Assembly (NCBI GenBank): GCA_040882565.1
Contig: JBBEAZ010000030.1
Span: forward strand, 1-64,000
DNA from: CF-162 sp040882565
GTDB lineage: Bacteria; Chloroflexota; Dehalococcoidia; SM23-28-2; RBG-16-64-32
Length of the DNA: 64,000 nucleotides
Direction of reading: 5' to 3'
The position numbers and the translations under genes were made by a program. The notes beneath the pieces were generated by a model that worked only from the letters and a program-made list of their open reading frames with translations, was not told where the DNA came from and ran no database searches. Positions 1 through 7,399 of the stretch are shown here, one piece after another (position 1 is the stretch's first letter; each line of letters opens with the position of its first letter).

Positions 1-66
1 CCCCCGCCCAGACGGGCCCGTAGGGAACCCCCCGGCAGCGGCTCCGCTGCACCTTTGCGTGAGGGG
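1..66. repeat. dispersed GC-rich intergenic repeat, copy A (cut by window edge)
   Basis: The stretch shares the blocks CCCGCCCAGACGGGCCCG, AGGGAACCCCCCG and CAGCGGCTCCGCTGCACC with copies near 2634 and 9937. The CAGCGG/CCGCTG part forms a short hairpin. No coding frame runs through it. Its left end lies outside the window. Confidence 0.6.
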
Positions 67-135
67 TGGATGCGTGTGTTGTTGCACGATCGGGGCGTGC
101 GAGGGCGCGGCAAGCAGCGCTCCTACCGAGACGGA

Positions 136-183
136 GTCAGGGCTGGGGCCCTGACCCACAGGGGAAGGGCCGGAGGCCCTGTG
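136..183. repeat. two adjacent perfect inverted repeats
   Basis: GTCAGGGC (136-143) pairs with GCCCTGAC (148-155) across a 4-nt loop. CACAGGG (157-163) pairs with CCCTGTG (177-183). They lie just beyond the stop codon of the minus-strand nucleotidyltransferase. There is no T-tract, so a Rho-independent terminator is not supported; RNA 3'-end stabilisation is possible. Confidence 0.45.
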
Positions 184-224
184 TGTAGCGTTTCATGTTG
201 CACCTCCTTGTGCGGGATTCGGGT

Positions 225-896
225 CTATGGGTTGATGGGGGCGGCGGAGAGCTGGTCTGTCCAGGCGAGCACGCCCGCCCACGGATGGTCCGCGTCGATG
301 AGGGAAATCGCGTCGCGCAGCCAGGACCGCTGGGCTGGTGTCAGGACGGGGAGCAGACGTTCGAAGTCGACGTGGTCGTGGCGGCGTAGGTAGTGTCGCG
401 AGTCCTTGTACGCGGTGGCCTTGAAGAAGAGCAGGACTTCCGGGATGACAGTGGGCAGGCCCCAGGGCGACGGCCGGACGGCGTCGGTCAGTGGCACGGC
501 GAGGCGGGGCTTGTCTGAGATGACCCAGTCGTCGGCGTCGCAAGCGTTGAACTGGACGTCGATGCTGAACCCGTCCTCGGAGTAGATGCGGCCGTTGTCG
601 TAGGCGTACACCGCGGGGACATGGATGTGCGCCGGGAGGTCGAGGCGGCGGCCGTCCCAGCGTTCGTCGGTATCATCAGCGCCGCCGGGGTGGTGGGCGA
701 CCATGGCCCAGCCGGCGAGGTGTTCGAAAAGCGCCTGGTGGTCGTCCTGGAAGACGATGATGTCGATATCCTCATGCGGGCGGGACTCGCGGCCGAGCCA
801 GGCGTCGACGGCCCAGCCGCCGCAGAGCGCCCAGGGCCGCTGGTACGGCGACATGATCCCGGCGAGGCGAGCGACGTGTTCGGGTACGGCGCTCAT
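225..896 (-). CDS. nucleotidyltransferase-fold protein, aminoglycoside adenylyltransferase-like
   Basis: About 223 residues. Near residue 20 it has the nucleotidyltransferase signature CGGWAVDAWLG, followed by RPHEDIDI, whose acidic pair resembles the metal-binding Asp/Glu of the ANT(2'')/LinB-like group, and later FSIDVQF. Such enzymes transfer AMP to hydroxyl groups of small molecules, but many family members have unknown substrates, so I do not claim drug resistance. The ATG at 896 overlaps the rsgA stop in an ATGA arrangement, so the gene is probably translationally coupled to rsgA. The reading frame stays open upstream of this ATG, but that part overlaps rsgA and looks non-coding. Confidence 0.75.
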   Translation of the reverse strand: MSAVPEHVARLAGIMSPYQRPWALCGGWAVDAWLGRESRPHEDIDIIVFQDDHQALFEHLAGWAMVAHHPGGADDTDERWDGRRLDLPAHIHVPAVYAYDNGRIYSEDGFSIDVQFNACDADDWVISDKPRLAVPLTDAVRPSPWGLPTVIPEVLLFFKATAYKDSRHYLRRHDHVDFERLLPVLTPAQRSWLRDAISLIDADHPWAGVLAWTDQLSAAPINP

Positions 897-1963
897 CGTC
901 CACGCAACTTCATGCGCTGGCGGTTGGCCTTGTGGATCTGCTTCCACTTCTTGGTCTGCTCGATGCGCAGGCGGTTGTCCTTCTTGCTCTCGATGAAGAT
1001 CTGCTCGCGCTGGAGCTTGCGGTAGCTTTCCCAGCGGCCGAGGTCGAGAGCGCCGGCCTCGAGAGCGGCCTGGACGGCGCAGCCGGGCTCGGCGCGGTGT
1101 CCGCAGTCGTTGAAGGCGCACTGTTGGACCAACTCCTCGACCTCGGCGAAGACCTGGCCGAGGCCTTCGCCGGCGTCCCAGAGCTGGAGCTCGCGCAGGC
1201 CTGGGGTGTCGATGATGACGCCGCCGTCCGGGACGACCAGCATCTGGCGCGCGGTTGTCGTGTGGCGGCCCTTGTCGTCGGCGCGGATGTGGCTGACGAC
1301 CTGTGCCTCGCGGTCGAGCAGGCGGTTGATGATGCTGGACTTGCCGACACCGGATGAGCCGACGAACACCGCCGTGACGCCGCGAGAGAGGAGGGCGCGC
1401 ACGGCCTCGACGCCGTCGCCGGTGACGGCGCTGGTCTGGATGACCTCGACGCCGGGCGCGATCAGTTCGACGCGGCGGGAGAGTTCGTCGTGCGCGGCGC
1501 AGAGGTCCGATTTGTTGAGGACGAGCACGGGTCTGGCTCCGCTCTCCCAGGTCACGGCGAGATAGCGCTCCAGTCGGCGCAGGTTCAGCTCGCTGTTCAG
1601 CGACGCGACGACGATCACGAGGTCCACGTTCGCGGCCATGATCTGCTCGTCGGTGCGCTCGCCGGCGGCCTTGCGCGAGAGCGAGCTGCGGCGCGTAAGC
1701 AGTCGCTCGACGACGGCTCGTGGCTCGCCGGGAAGAGGGCGCGCGAGCACCCAGTCGCCGACAGCCGGGAGGTCGTCGCGGCCGCGGGACTCGTGCAGCA
1801 TGCGGCCGGGGATGACGGCGTCGAGGCCGCCGCGCGGACCCCAGAGGACGTAGGCGCCGCGCTGCTCTTCGGCGACGCGCATCGGCGCGAGTCCCTCGCT
1901 ATTCGGTTGTTCGGTCTGTTGCTGGAAGTACGGCCCCCAGCCCAGGTCTTCGAGTGAATACAC
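893..1963 (-). CDS. rsgA: ribosome small-subunit-dependent GTPase A
   Basis: RsgA is a circularly permuted GTPase that checks late 30S subunit maturation. The permuted motif order is visible: NKSD (G4, residues 150-153), the TSA G5 element, the P-loop GSSGVGKSS (202-210) and DTPG (252-255). A zinc knuckle follows with C282, C287, H289 and C295. An N-terminal OB-fold region and a basic C-terminal tail complete the usual architecture at 356 residues. Translation starts at GTG, with AAGGAG 7 nt upstream. A putative 19-codon leader ORF and a hairpin precede it; the nucleotidyltransferase gene follows with a 4-nt overlap. Confidence 0.95.
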   Translation of the reverse strand: MYSLEDLGWGPYFQQQTEQPNSEGLAPMRVAEEQRGAYVLWGPRGGLDAVIPGRMLHESRGRDDLPAVGDWVLARPLPGEPRAVVERLLTRRSSLSRKAAGERTDEQIMAANVDLVIVVASLNSELNLRRLERYLAVTWESGARPVLVLNKSDLCAAHDELSRRVELIAPGVEVIQTSAVTGDGVEAVRALLSRGVTAVFVGSSGVGKSSIINRLLDREAQVVSHIRADDKGRHTTTARQMLVVPDGGVIIDTPGLRELQLWDAGEGLGQVFAEVEELVQQCAFNDCGHRAEPGCAVQAALEAGALDLGRWESYRKLQREQIFIESKKDNRLRIEQTKKWKQIHKANRQRMKLRGR

Positions 1964-1995
1964 GGATCGCTCCTTGTGTGGTTGGCAATGATCGG

Positions 1996-2013
1996 GCGCG
2001 CGGAAAGGCGCGC
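1996..2013 (-). promoter_or_regulatory. GC-rich hairpin in the rsgA leader
   Basis: GCGCGC and GCGCGC pair across a 6-nt loop, between the putative leader peptide stop (2054) and the rsgA GTG (1963). There is no U-tract. It could act as a pause or attenuator hairpin; that role is inference. Confidence 0.35.
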
Positions 2014-2053
2014 GGTCACAGGGGAGCGGAGCCCGTGTTTGGGAAGGGCAGGC

Positions 2054-2113
2054 CTAGCGGCCGGCGACCGAAAGGACGGGCCCGCTGTGCGCGGCAATAA
2101 CTGTTGTGCTCAT
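2054..2113 (-). CDS. putative 19-residue leader peptide upstream of rsgA
   Basis: A short frame starts with ATG at 2113, preceded 9 nt upstream by AAAGGAGG, one of the strongest Shine-Dalgarno matches in the window. It encodes MSTTVIAAHSGPVLSVAGR and stops at TAG. It ends 90 nt before the rsgA start, with a GC hairpin in between. The ribosome-binding site is the main evidence; there is no homology support. A translated leader controlling rsgA is an inference. Confidence 0.4.
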   Translation of the reverse strand: MSTTVIAAHSGPVLSVAGR

Positions 2114-2148
2114 GTACAAGACCCTCCTTTCGGGAAACTGAGGGCAGA

Positions 2149-2505
2149 TTAACCGGCCTGCGCGGAGTTGTCAATGCGACGGTTGGTGGAAACTCTTCTG
2201 ATGGGCAGAGCTCTCGCCGTCTCGTCCGCCACGCGCTCCCAATCCTCCAGGTCCTGCGGCGAGTGCGTGGTCAGGTAGTATTCCCTCAGCTTCCGGTAGA
2301 ACCCCTGCGCCCACTCAGGGCGGAGCATCGCCATGACGATGCCGTTCTCGAACCCGGCCGCGAACCCACACGCGTACTCGTCGCCGAGACGCTCCGACAG
2401 TTCGTCATGGGATCCCCCGCACCAGATAGGCACAGCGGTCCAGTAGAGGTCGTCCGGGGGTCCGCCTTCGGGTAACGAGGCATCCTTTTCTGCGTGGCTG
2501 TCCAT
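2149..2505 (-). CDS. hypothetical acidic protein, 118 aa
   Basis: The ATG at 2505 is preceded by GGAAGGAG at a good distance, which decides the start. The protein is soluble, acidic in its N-terminal half and rich in aromatic residues. It has no signal peptide, membrane segment or motif that I recognise. A helical central part around YACGFAAGFENG and a basic tail are the only visible features. It is transcribed toward rsgA, about 35 nt upstream of the rsgA leader peptide, and may share its transcript. Function unknown. Confidence 0.6.
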   Translation of the reverse strand: MDSHAEKDASLPEGGPPDDLYWTAVPIWCGGSHDELSERLGDEYACGFAAGFENGIVMAMLRPEWAQGFYRKLREYYLTTHSPQDLEDWERVADETARALPIRRVSTNRRIDNSAQAG

Positions 2506-2633
2506 TTCGTTGCTCCTTCCTATGTGTGCTGGCGAGGCTCGCCGCGTGGTGCGTAGGGTGCGGTTTGGCGTCTGGCACCATTCTCGCACCCGCCAAGGCG
2601 TTGATGGGCCCCCCCGCCCCCCTCGCCATAAGA

Positions 2634-2717
2634 ATTGGGGATATCGGGGGGACACCCCCCGCCCAGACGGGCCCGAGGGAACCCCCCGACAGCGACTCCG
2701 CTGCACCTTTGTGTGGC
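2634..2717. repeat. dispersed GC-rich intergenic repeat, copy B
   Basis: This is a complete copy containing GGGGATATCG, GGGACACCCCCCGCCCAG, ACGGGCCCGAGGGAACC and GACTCCGCTGCACCTTTG. It lies between divergent genes (2505 minus, 2782 plus). Similar blocks occur at 1-66 and 9937-10002. Confidence 0.65.
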
Positions 2718-2769
2718 GTTCCTGCCGGCGAGGCGCGGTCGCGCGAGGGAACACAGGCACGCGCGCCCG

Positions 2770-2775
2770 TATACT
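2770..2775 (+). promoter_or_regulatory. -10 element TATACT giving a leaderless or near-leaderless start
   Basis: TATACT ends 6 nt before the ATG at 2782, so the expected transcription start falls on the start codon. No Shine-Dalgarno sequence is present. Confidence 0.55.
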
Positions 2776-2781
2776 TCGCTC

Positions 2782-3519
2782 ATGCGTGCTCTGGTGATCT
2801 CCGATGTCCATGCGAACCTGGCGGCGCTTGTGGCGGTTTTTCGGGACGCACGCTCGCGTGGCGCCCTGGATGCGGTCTGGAACATGGGGGACTGCGTGGG
2901 CTATGGGCCGCAGCCGGGAGAGTGCATCGCGCGGTTGCGGGACGAGGGCGCAGCGCTGGTGGCCGGCAACCACGAGCGCGCGGTGACGGGCGCGATCAGC
3001 ATCACCGACTTCAACCCCGACGCGGCGAAGGCCGCGCGCTGGACGTCGCGGCGTCTCGGCGAGGACGAGAAGTCGTTCCTGGATGCACTGCCGGAAACGC
3101 GGATCGTGGCGGAGCACTTTACGCTGGTGCACGGCACTCTTCGCTGGCCGGTCTGGGAGTACCTGTCGACTGAGGACGCCGGAGCCGCGCACCTCGAGTT
3201 GCAGTCGACGCCGTTTGGCTTCTGCGGACACACGCATGTGCCGGCGATCGCCTCGCTGACGCCGGACGGGTGCGAGTTGCGACGGTTGTTCGACGGCGAA
3301 GTGGTGTTGCTTGACCTCGACTCGAAGGTGGTGATCAACCCGGGCAGCGTCGGGCAGCCGCGTGACGGCGACACGCGTGCCTCGTACGCGATCTACGACT
3401 CGGAGACTCAGAGCGTTACGATCTGCCGGGTGGAGTACGAGATTGCGGAGACGCAGCGGTTGATGACGGAGGCGGGATTGCCGACGTGGCTGATCGAGCG
3501 GTTGGCGCAGGGGCGCTAG
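2782..3519 (+). CDS. metallophosphoesterase, calcineurin-like (YfcE/ApaH-type fold)
   Basis: The 245-residue protein carries the dinuclear metal motifs of calcineurin-like phosphoesterases in order: SDVHAN near the N terminus, GDCVGYG, GNHE, a later HG (VHGTLR) and GHTH. The C-terminal INPGSVGQPRD matches small prokaryotic phosphodiesterases of this superfamily. The substrate cannot be told from sequence. The ATG directly follows a TATACT -10 element, so the mRNA is probably leaderless. Its TAG stop shares the palindrome CTAG (3516-3519) with the stop of the convergent downstream gene. Confidence 0.85.
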   Translation: MRALVISDVHANLAALVAVFRDARSRGALDAVWNMGDCVGYGPQPGECIARLRDEGAALVAGNHERAVTGAISITDFNPDAAKAARWTSRRLGEDEKSFLDALPETRIVAEHFTLVHGTLRWPVWEYLSTEDAGAAHLELQSTPFGFCGHTHVPAIASLTPDGCELRRLFDGEVVLLDLDSKVVINPGSVGQPRDGDTRASYAIYDSETQSVTICRVEYEIAETQRLMTEAGLPTWLIERLAQGR

Positions 3520-4727
3520 CCGAGGTTGGCGGCGAACCAGGCCCAGTATTCGGGCCAGTCAGGGAGGTCAGTGCCGTCCGGCGCGGCGTAGTACAGCGCG
3601 CCGACGACGGCGAACGCTTCGACGGGGTTCGGGGTGTAGGCGTGGACGGTCTCGCCGGTGTTGCTGACATATGTCAGGTCGGTGCCGGTGTACTGGAAGA
3701 GCGAGCCGACCTCGTCCCAGGAGCCGTTGAGGCGCTGCGCCAGCTCGTCCGGCGGAACTGTCGGCAGCCAGCCGGAGCCGGCCATGAACGACTGCATCTC
3801 CGGCGTCAGCAACGATTGTGCGTAGGCGCCTGAGGCGACTTCTCGCATCTGGTACGCGTGAAGCAGCTCGTGAGCGATCGTCATGCCGTCGGCGCCGGTC
3901 TGGAGGACGACCTGGCTCGCGTCGTAGCGGTCGGTCGCACTCCAGTCTTCGCTCGAGTAGAAATTCGCGGCGCCGGAGCCGTAAGGTTGCCAGCCGGCGA
4001 GGGTGCGTCCGCTGTTGTTGGAGAGCAAGGCGAGCGTGCCGTGGGCGTTGTGGGTCGCGGCCGCCACAACTGCTACTGGCAGCGCGGCGAGGGCGCCGTA
4101 GAGAGCGCCGAGGTTACGTAGCTGCATGTCCTCGGTGATTCCCCAGTCCTGGCCCGTCGTGACGACGTCGATGCCCCAGCGCGCCTCGATCTCTGCGGCG
4201 AGAGCGGCGGCGGCAGGTGTGAGGTCGATGCTGGGCGCCGGTGTCGATACCGATGGCGTGGCCGTCCAGGCGTCGCCGATTGTGGGCGAGGCGGAGACGG
4301 ATGAAGCGATTGGCCTTGGGGTGCTGGTGCTCGTGGCGGTTGGCCGTTCGGTGGAAGCCGGCGAGTCGCTTGGGGTCCGGTGACCCGCGGAGTCGGACGG
4401 CGGAGCCTGCGTGGCGATGATCGCGGGTTCGGTTGTCATGGCGGCAACGGTCGGTACTTCGTAAACGTACCGAGCATCGCCGGAACCGCCAGAGCCGAAA
4501 ATGACCGCGCCGGCGATGACGCCGGCGGCGGTCGTGATTCCGAGGACTGCGGCGATGAGGCCGCGTGACGGGGTCCACCCTCCCAGGGGCCCTGTCTGCC
4601 GGTTCTGCTGTTGTCCAGTTTGGCCGGCCTCGGTCAAGTGCTGGTCCCTCCCCATTCCTGGCTCGTCCCAGGTGACATCGGGAACGTATCCCTGTCTGCT
4701 ATGAAGGTTAAGGGCGGGTTGATGCAA
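3516..4727 (-). CDS. membrane-anchored protein with HELLH metalloprotease-like domain
   Basis: Of 403 residues, about 55 are cytoplasmic and polar. A single transmembrane helix (about 56-78) is followed by a long Ser/Thr/Pro-rich linker (about 95-170) and an extracytoplasmic domain. That domain contains HELLH (286-290) followed by AYQ, and a downstream Glu in NPVEAF (about 370) that could be the third zinc ligand. This suggests a gluzincin-like metallopeptidase on the outer face, but the family is not one I can name. An alternative ATG lies at 4655; the 4727 start has no clear ribosome-binding site. Confidence 0.65.
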   Translation of the reverse strand: MHQPALNLHSRQGYVPDVTWDEPGMGRDQHLTEAGQTGQQQNRQTGPLGGWTPSRGLIAAVLGITTAAGVIAGAVIFGSGGSGDARYVYEVPTVAAMTTEPAIIATQAPPSDSAGHRTPSDSPASTERPTATSTSTPRPIASSVSASPTIGDAWTATPSVSTPAPSIDLTPAAAALAAEIEARWGIDVVTTGQDWGITEDMQLRNLGALYGALAALPVAVVAAATHNAHGTLALLSNNSGRTLAGWQPYGSGAANFYSSEDWSATDRYDASQVVLQTGADGMTIAHELLHAYQMREVASGAYAQSLLTPEMQSFMAGSGWLPTVPPDELAQRLNGSWDEVGSLFQYTGTDLTYVSNTGETVHAYTPNPVEAFAVVGALYYAAPDGTDLPDWPEYWAWFAANLG

Positions 4728-4788
4728 TGTCAGTAAACGACGGGTGAAGATGGGTCACGACGAGGGGAATGAGAAGCGAATGGCGTCG

Positions 4789-4794
4789 TATAAT
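4789..4794 (+). promoter_or_regulatory. -10 element TATAAT, near-leaderless
   Basis: A consensus TATAAT ends 10 nt before the ATG at 4805, which predicts a leader of about 3-4 nt. No clear -35 is seen at 17 nt. Confidence 0.55.
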
Positions 4795-4804
4795 CGCCTT
4801 CGCT

Positions 4805-5875
4805 ATGTCTGATCCGATTCGCGTGACGATTGCGATGCCGTTGGATGACGGGCTAGTGCAACGGGCGCGGGAGGTTTCCCCGCGGGTTGAGGTGACGCAC
4901 CTTTCGCGTGCGCAGCGCTTCGTCTACCGCGAGGGCCGGCCGCTGTGGGGAGGCTATCGGGAACCGCCCGCGCCCGAGGACGAGAGCGAAGAGCAGGCGC
5001 GCGAGGCGCTGGCGGCGATCCTGGCATCGACGGAAGTGCTGCTCTCGAACCAGGTTGTGCCCGCCGACCTGTCGAGCCGGATGCCGAACGTCAAGTGGCT
5101 GCAATTGACGAGTGCCGGGGTCGATTCGATGATCGATCACGAGATCGTGCGTTCGTCGCAGGTTACGGTGACGACGGCGAGTGGCGTTCACGCGACGACG
5201 ATCAGCGAGTACATCATCGGCGCGATGATCACGTTTGCGAAGAACTTTCCGAAGGCTATGCGGTCGCAGCAGGAGCGCACCTGGCAGCCTTACTGGCCGC
5301 AGGAGCTGGAGGACGCCTCGGTCGGCATCATCGGCCTGGGCGCGATCGGCCACCGCACGGCGGAACTGTGCCGGGCGCTGCGGATGCGGGTGCTGGCGAT
5401 GCGGCGTTCGTGCCAGCGGCGGATGACCGGAGCCGAAGCGGGCGACCCGACGATCGACGAGATGCTCCCGCCAGCGGAATTGCACGCGCTCCTCGCCGAG
5501 TGCGATTACGTCGTGCTGGCGCTGCCGCTGACCGCGGAGTCGCGCGGAATGATCGGCGAAGCAGAGATCGCGGCGATGAAGCCGAACGCCGTGATCGTCA
5601 ACATCGCGCGTGGCTCGGTGATCGACCAGGACGCGCTGATCCGAGCGCTCAGGGAGGGGCGGATCGCCGGGGCTGCGCTCGACGTTACGTCGCCGGAGCC
5701 GCTGCCACCCGACCACGAGCTGTGGGGCGTCGAGAACGTGATGATCACACCGCATATTAGCGGTGGCACGCCGCGCTACATGGAGCGGGTCATCGACCTC
5801 TTCTGCGACAACCTGCGTCGCTACGTTGACGGCGAGCCGTTGCGCAACGTGGTGGACGCATCGCGGGGATACTGA
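4805..5875 (+). CDS. D-2-hydroxyacid dehydrogenase family protein
   Basis: The 356-residue protein has the NAD-binding signature GIIGLGAIGHR in its middle. It also has the catalytic Arg in NIARGSVID, the Glu in the SPEPLP segment and the His in ITPHISGGT. These fit the D-isomer-specific 2-hydroxyacid dehydrogenases, which reduce 2-oxoacids. The substrate (glyoxylate, hydroxypyruvate, phosphoglycerate or another) is not decidable. There is no ACT domain, so it is not a canonical SerA. The start follows a TATAAT by 10 nt. The stop lies only 4 nt from the convergent fusion gene. Confidence 0.9.
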   Translation: MSDPIRVTIAMPLDDGLVQRAREVSPRVEVTHLSRAQRFVYREGRPLWGGYREPPAPEDESEEQAREALAAILASTEVLLSNQVVPADLSSRMPNVKWLQLTSAGVDSMIDHEIVRSSQVTVTTASGVHATTISEYIIGAMITFAKNFPKAMRSQQERTWQPYWPQELEDASVGIIGLGAIGHRTAELCRALRMRVLAMRRSCQRRMTGAEAGDPTIDEMLPPAELHALLAECDYVVLALPLTAESRGMIGEAEIAAMKPNAVIVNIARGSVIDQDALIRALREGRIAGAALDVTSPEPLPPDHELWGVENVMITPHISGGTPRYMERVIDLFCDNLRRYVDGEPLRNVVDASRGY

Positions 5876-5879
5876 CGCA

Positions 5880-7289
5880 TTACGCGTCGAGCAAGACGCG
5901 GCGCAGGTGGTCGAGAGGAACGTTGCCGCCGCTGACGATGATTGCGACTTTCTTGCCGGCGAGACGGTCCTTCAGTTGTACTGCTGCGGCCGTGGCCGCG
6001 GCGCCGGCCTCCTCGACCACCTGATGGGCCGTGCGCGCGAGGAGGAGCATCGCGTCACGGATCTCCTTTTCGCTGACGAGGACGAAGTCGTCGAGATTGT
6101 CGATGAGCGTCTTGACCGCCGGGTAGTACGCGTTGCCGGTGGCGAGGCCCTCGGCAGCGGTGTTGATCGTGGCCGAGCGCAGCGTTCGGGACTTCCAGGA
6201 TTCGTAGACGGCCGGCGCTCCTGCGGCCTGGACGCCGATCACTTCGACATTCTGGCTGAGCGCTTTGGCGACGAGACAATGGCCGAGAGCGCCGCTGCCG
6301 CCGCCGATGGGTGTCAGGATGACGTCAACGTCGGGGAGGTCTTCCATGACCTCGAGGCTCATAGTCGAGACGCCGGTGACGAGCATTGGGGCGTTGGCGT
6401 GGTGGATGTAGCGCAGGCCCTCGTTCTCAGCATGGCCCTCCGCCCATTCCCGCGCTTCCTCGAAGTTTGCGCCGTGGAACTCGACCGTTGCTCCCAGCCC
6501 GCGCATCGACTCGACCTTCATCGGGTTCGCTTCCTCGGGCATGGCGATGACGCAGCGAATGCCGCAGAGGTGCGCGCCGTAGGCGAGCGACTGGCCGTGG
6601 TTGCCGGTTGAGGCGCCGATTATGCCGCGCGTCCGCTCCTCGTCGCTCATGCCGGCGCAGAGGTAAACGCCGCCGCGCACCTTGAAGGCGCCGATGGGCT
6701 GCAGGTTCTCCAGCTTCAGGTAAGCCTCGAAGCCTAGCTCACGCGAGATTACGGGGTTGCGCACGAGCGGCGTGCGCTGAAGGTAGTCCTCGAGCAGGTG
6801 CTTGGCGCGGTAGACGTCGGCGATCCCCGGCAGATGCTCTATTCGGCGGTCGTAGATCATGCCGATGGGGTCGTCGCGCAATCCGGATTCGCGGATCCAC
6901 GCGACTTTTCTTTGCAACTCCTCGGGCAGGATCTCGGTGCGGAGGAAGCCGAGCCTCTCGTAGTACGCCGCGAGACCGACTGCGGCGTCGGTGGTCAGAA
7001 ACACCTCATCCTGGGGGAACCGGCGGATTAGCTCGCGTGTGATGCGTTCGCCCAGCCCGCGGCCACGGCGGTCCTCTGCGACGCATACGCTGCCCAGCTC
7101 GTATGTGTGTTCGTAGGGCTTGATCCGGCCGAAGGCGACGATGCGGCCACCTTCACGGATGGTGATGAACTGCTGTGGCTCCAGGCGCTCGGTATCGAGG
7201 CGCTCACGCTCGAGTTCGCCGGCGATGAACGCCATGTCGTCCGTGGTGGCCAGCGTAAAGGCGGGGTCAGGTGCTACGTCGGTGGTCAC
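5880..7289 (-). CDS. GNAT acetyltransferase - threonine dehydratase-like fusion
   Basis: Residues 1-145 form a GNAT domain with the acetyl-CoA loop RRGRGLG (74-80) and the usual YYERLGF end. Residues about 155-469 form a fold-type II PLP enzyme with the Schiff-base lysine K203 in GAFKVRGG, SxGNHGQ (ASTGNHGQS) and the phosphate loop PIGGGSG. The second half resembles catabolic threonine/serine dehydratases (threonine to 2-oxobutyrate). No C-terminal ACT domain is present, so isoleucine feedback is unlikely. The GNAT part could modify the enzyme or use a related amine; this is inference. The start is GTG, 6 nt after a TACAAT on the same strand. Confidence 0.85.
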   Translation of the reverse strand: MTTDVAPDPAFTLATTDDMAFIAGELERERLDTERLEPQQFITIREGGRIVAFGRIKPYEHTYELGSVCVAEDRRGRGLGERITRELIRRFPQDEVFLTTDAAVGLAAYYERLGFLRTEILPEELQRKVAWIRESGLRDDPIGMIYDRRIEHLPGIADVYRAKHLLEDYLQRTPLVRNPVISRELGFEAYLKLENLQPIGAFKVRGGVYLCAGMSDEERTRGIIGASTGNHGQSLAYGAHLCGIRCVIAMPEEANPMKVESMRGLGATVEFHGANFEEAREWAEGHAENEGLRYIHHANAPMLVTGVSTMSLEVMEDLPDVDVILTPIGGGSGALGHCLVAKALSQNVEVIGVQAAGAPAVYESWKSRTLRSATINTAAEGLATGNAYYPAVKTLIDNLDDFVLVSEKEIRDAMLLLARTAHQVVEEAGAAATAAAVQLKDRLAGKKVAIIVSGGNVPLDHLRRVLLDA

Positions 7290-7295
7290 GTATCA

Positions 7296-7301
7296 ATTGT
7301 A
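7296..7301 (-). promoter_or_regulatory. -10 element TACAAT giving a leaderless GTG start
   Basis: On the minus strand TACAAT is followed by 6 nt and then the GTG start of the fusion gene, so the GTG coincides with the expected transcription start. Confidence 0.5.
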
Positions 7302-7360
7302 CGTCGCTGCGCCGGTGTGGCGGGTCTGGAGAAGCGTTAAGACGTGGCGAGGCAATCTCA

Positions 7361-7366
7361 TATACT
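7361..7366 (+). promoter_or_regulatory. -10 element TATACT upstream of dedA-like gene
   Basis: TATACT lies 33 nt before the proposed CTG start at 7400. The leader would carry the AAGGAAG ribosome-binding site. Confidence 0.4.
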
Positions 7367-7399
7367 GGTCGGAGCCTTAGATAGCGAAAGGAAGTCACC

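Noticed and set aside
136..183. Rho-independent terminator after the nucleotidyltransferase gene
   Set aside because: Two good hairpins are present but no T-tract on either strand.
225..1121. Longer nucleotidyltransferase starting inside rsgA
   Set aside because: The extra N-terminal part is Arg/Pro-rich shadow sequence of rsgA; the ATG at 896 overlaps the rsgA stop and begins directly before the domain.
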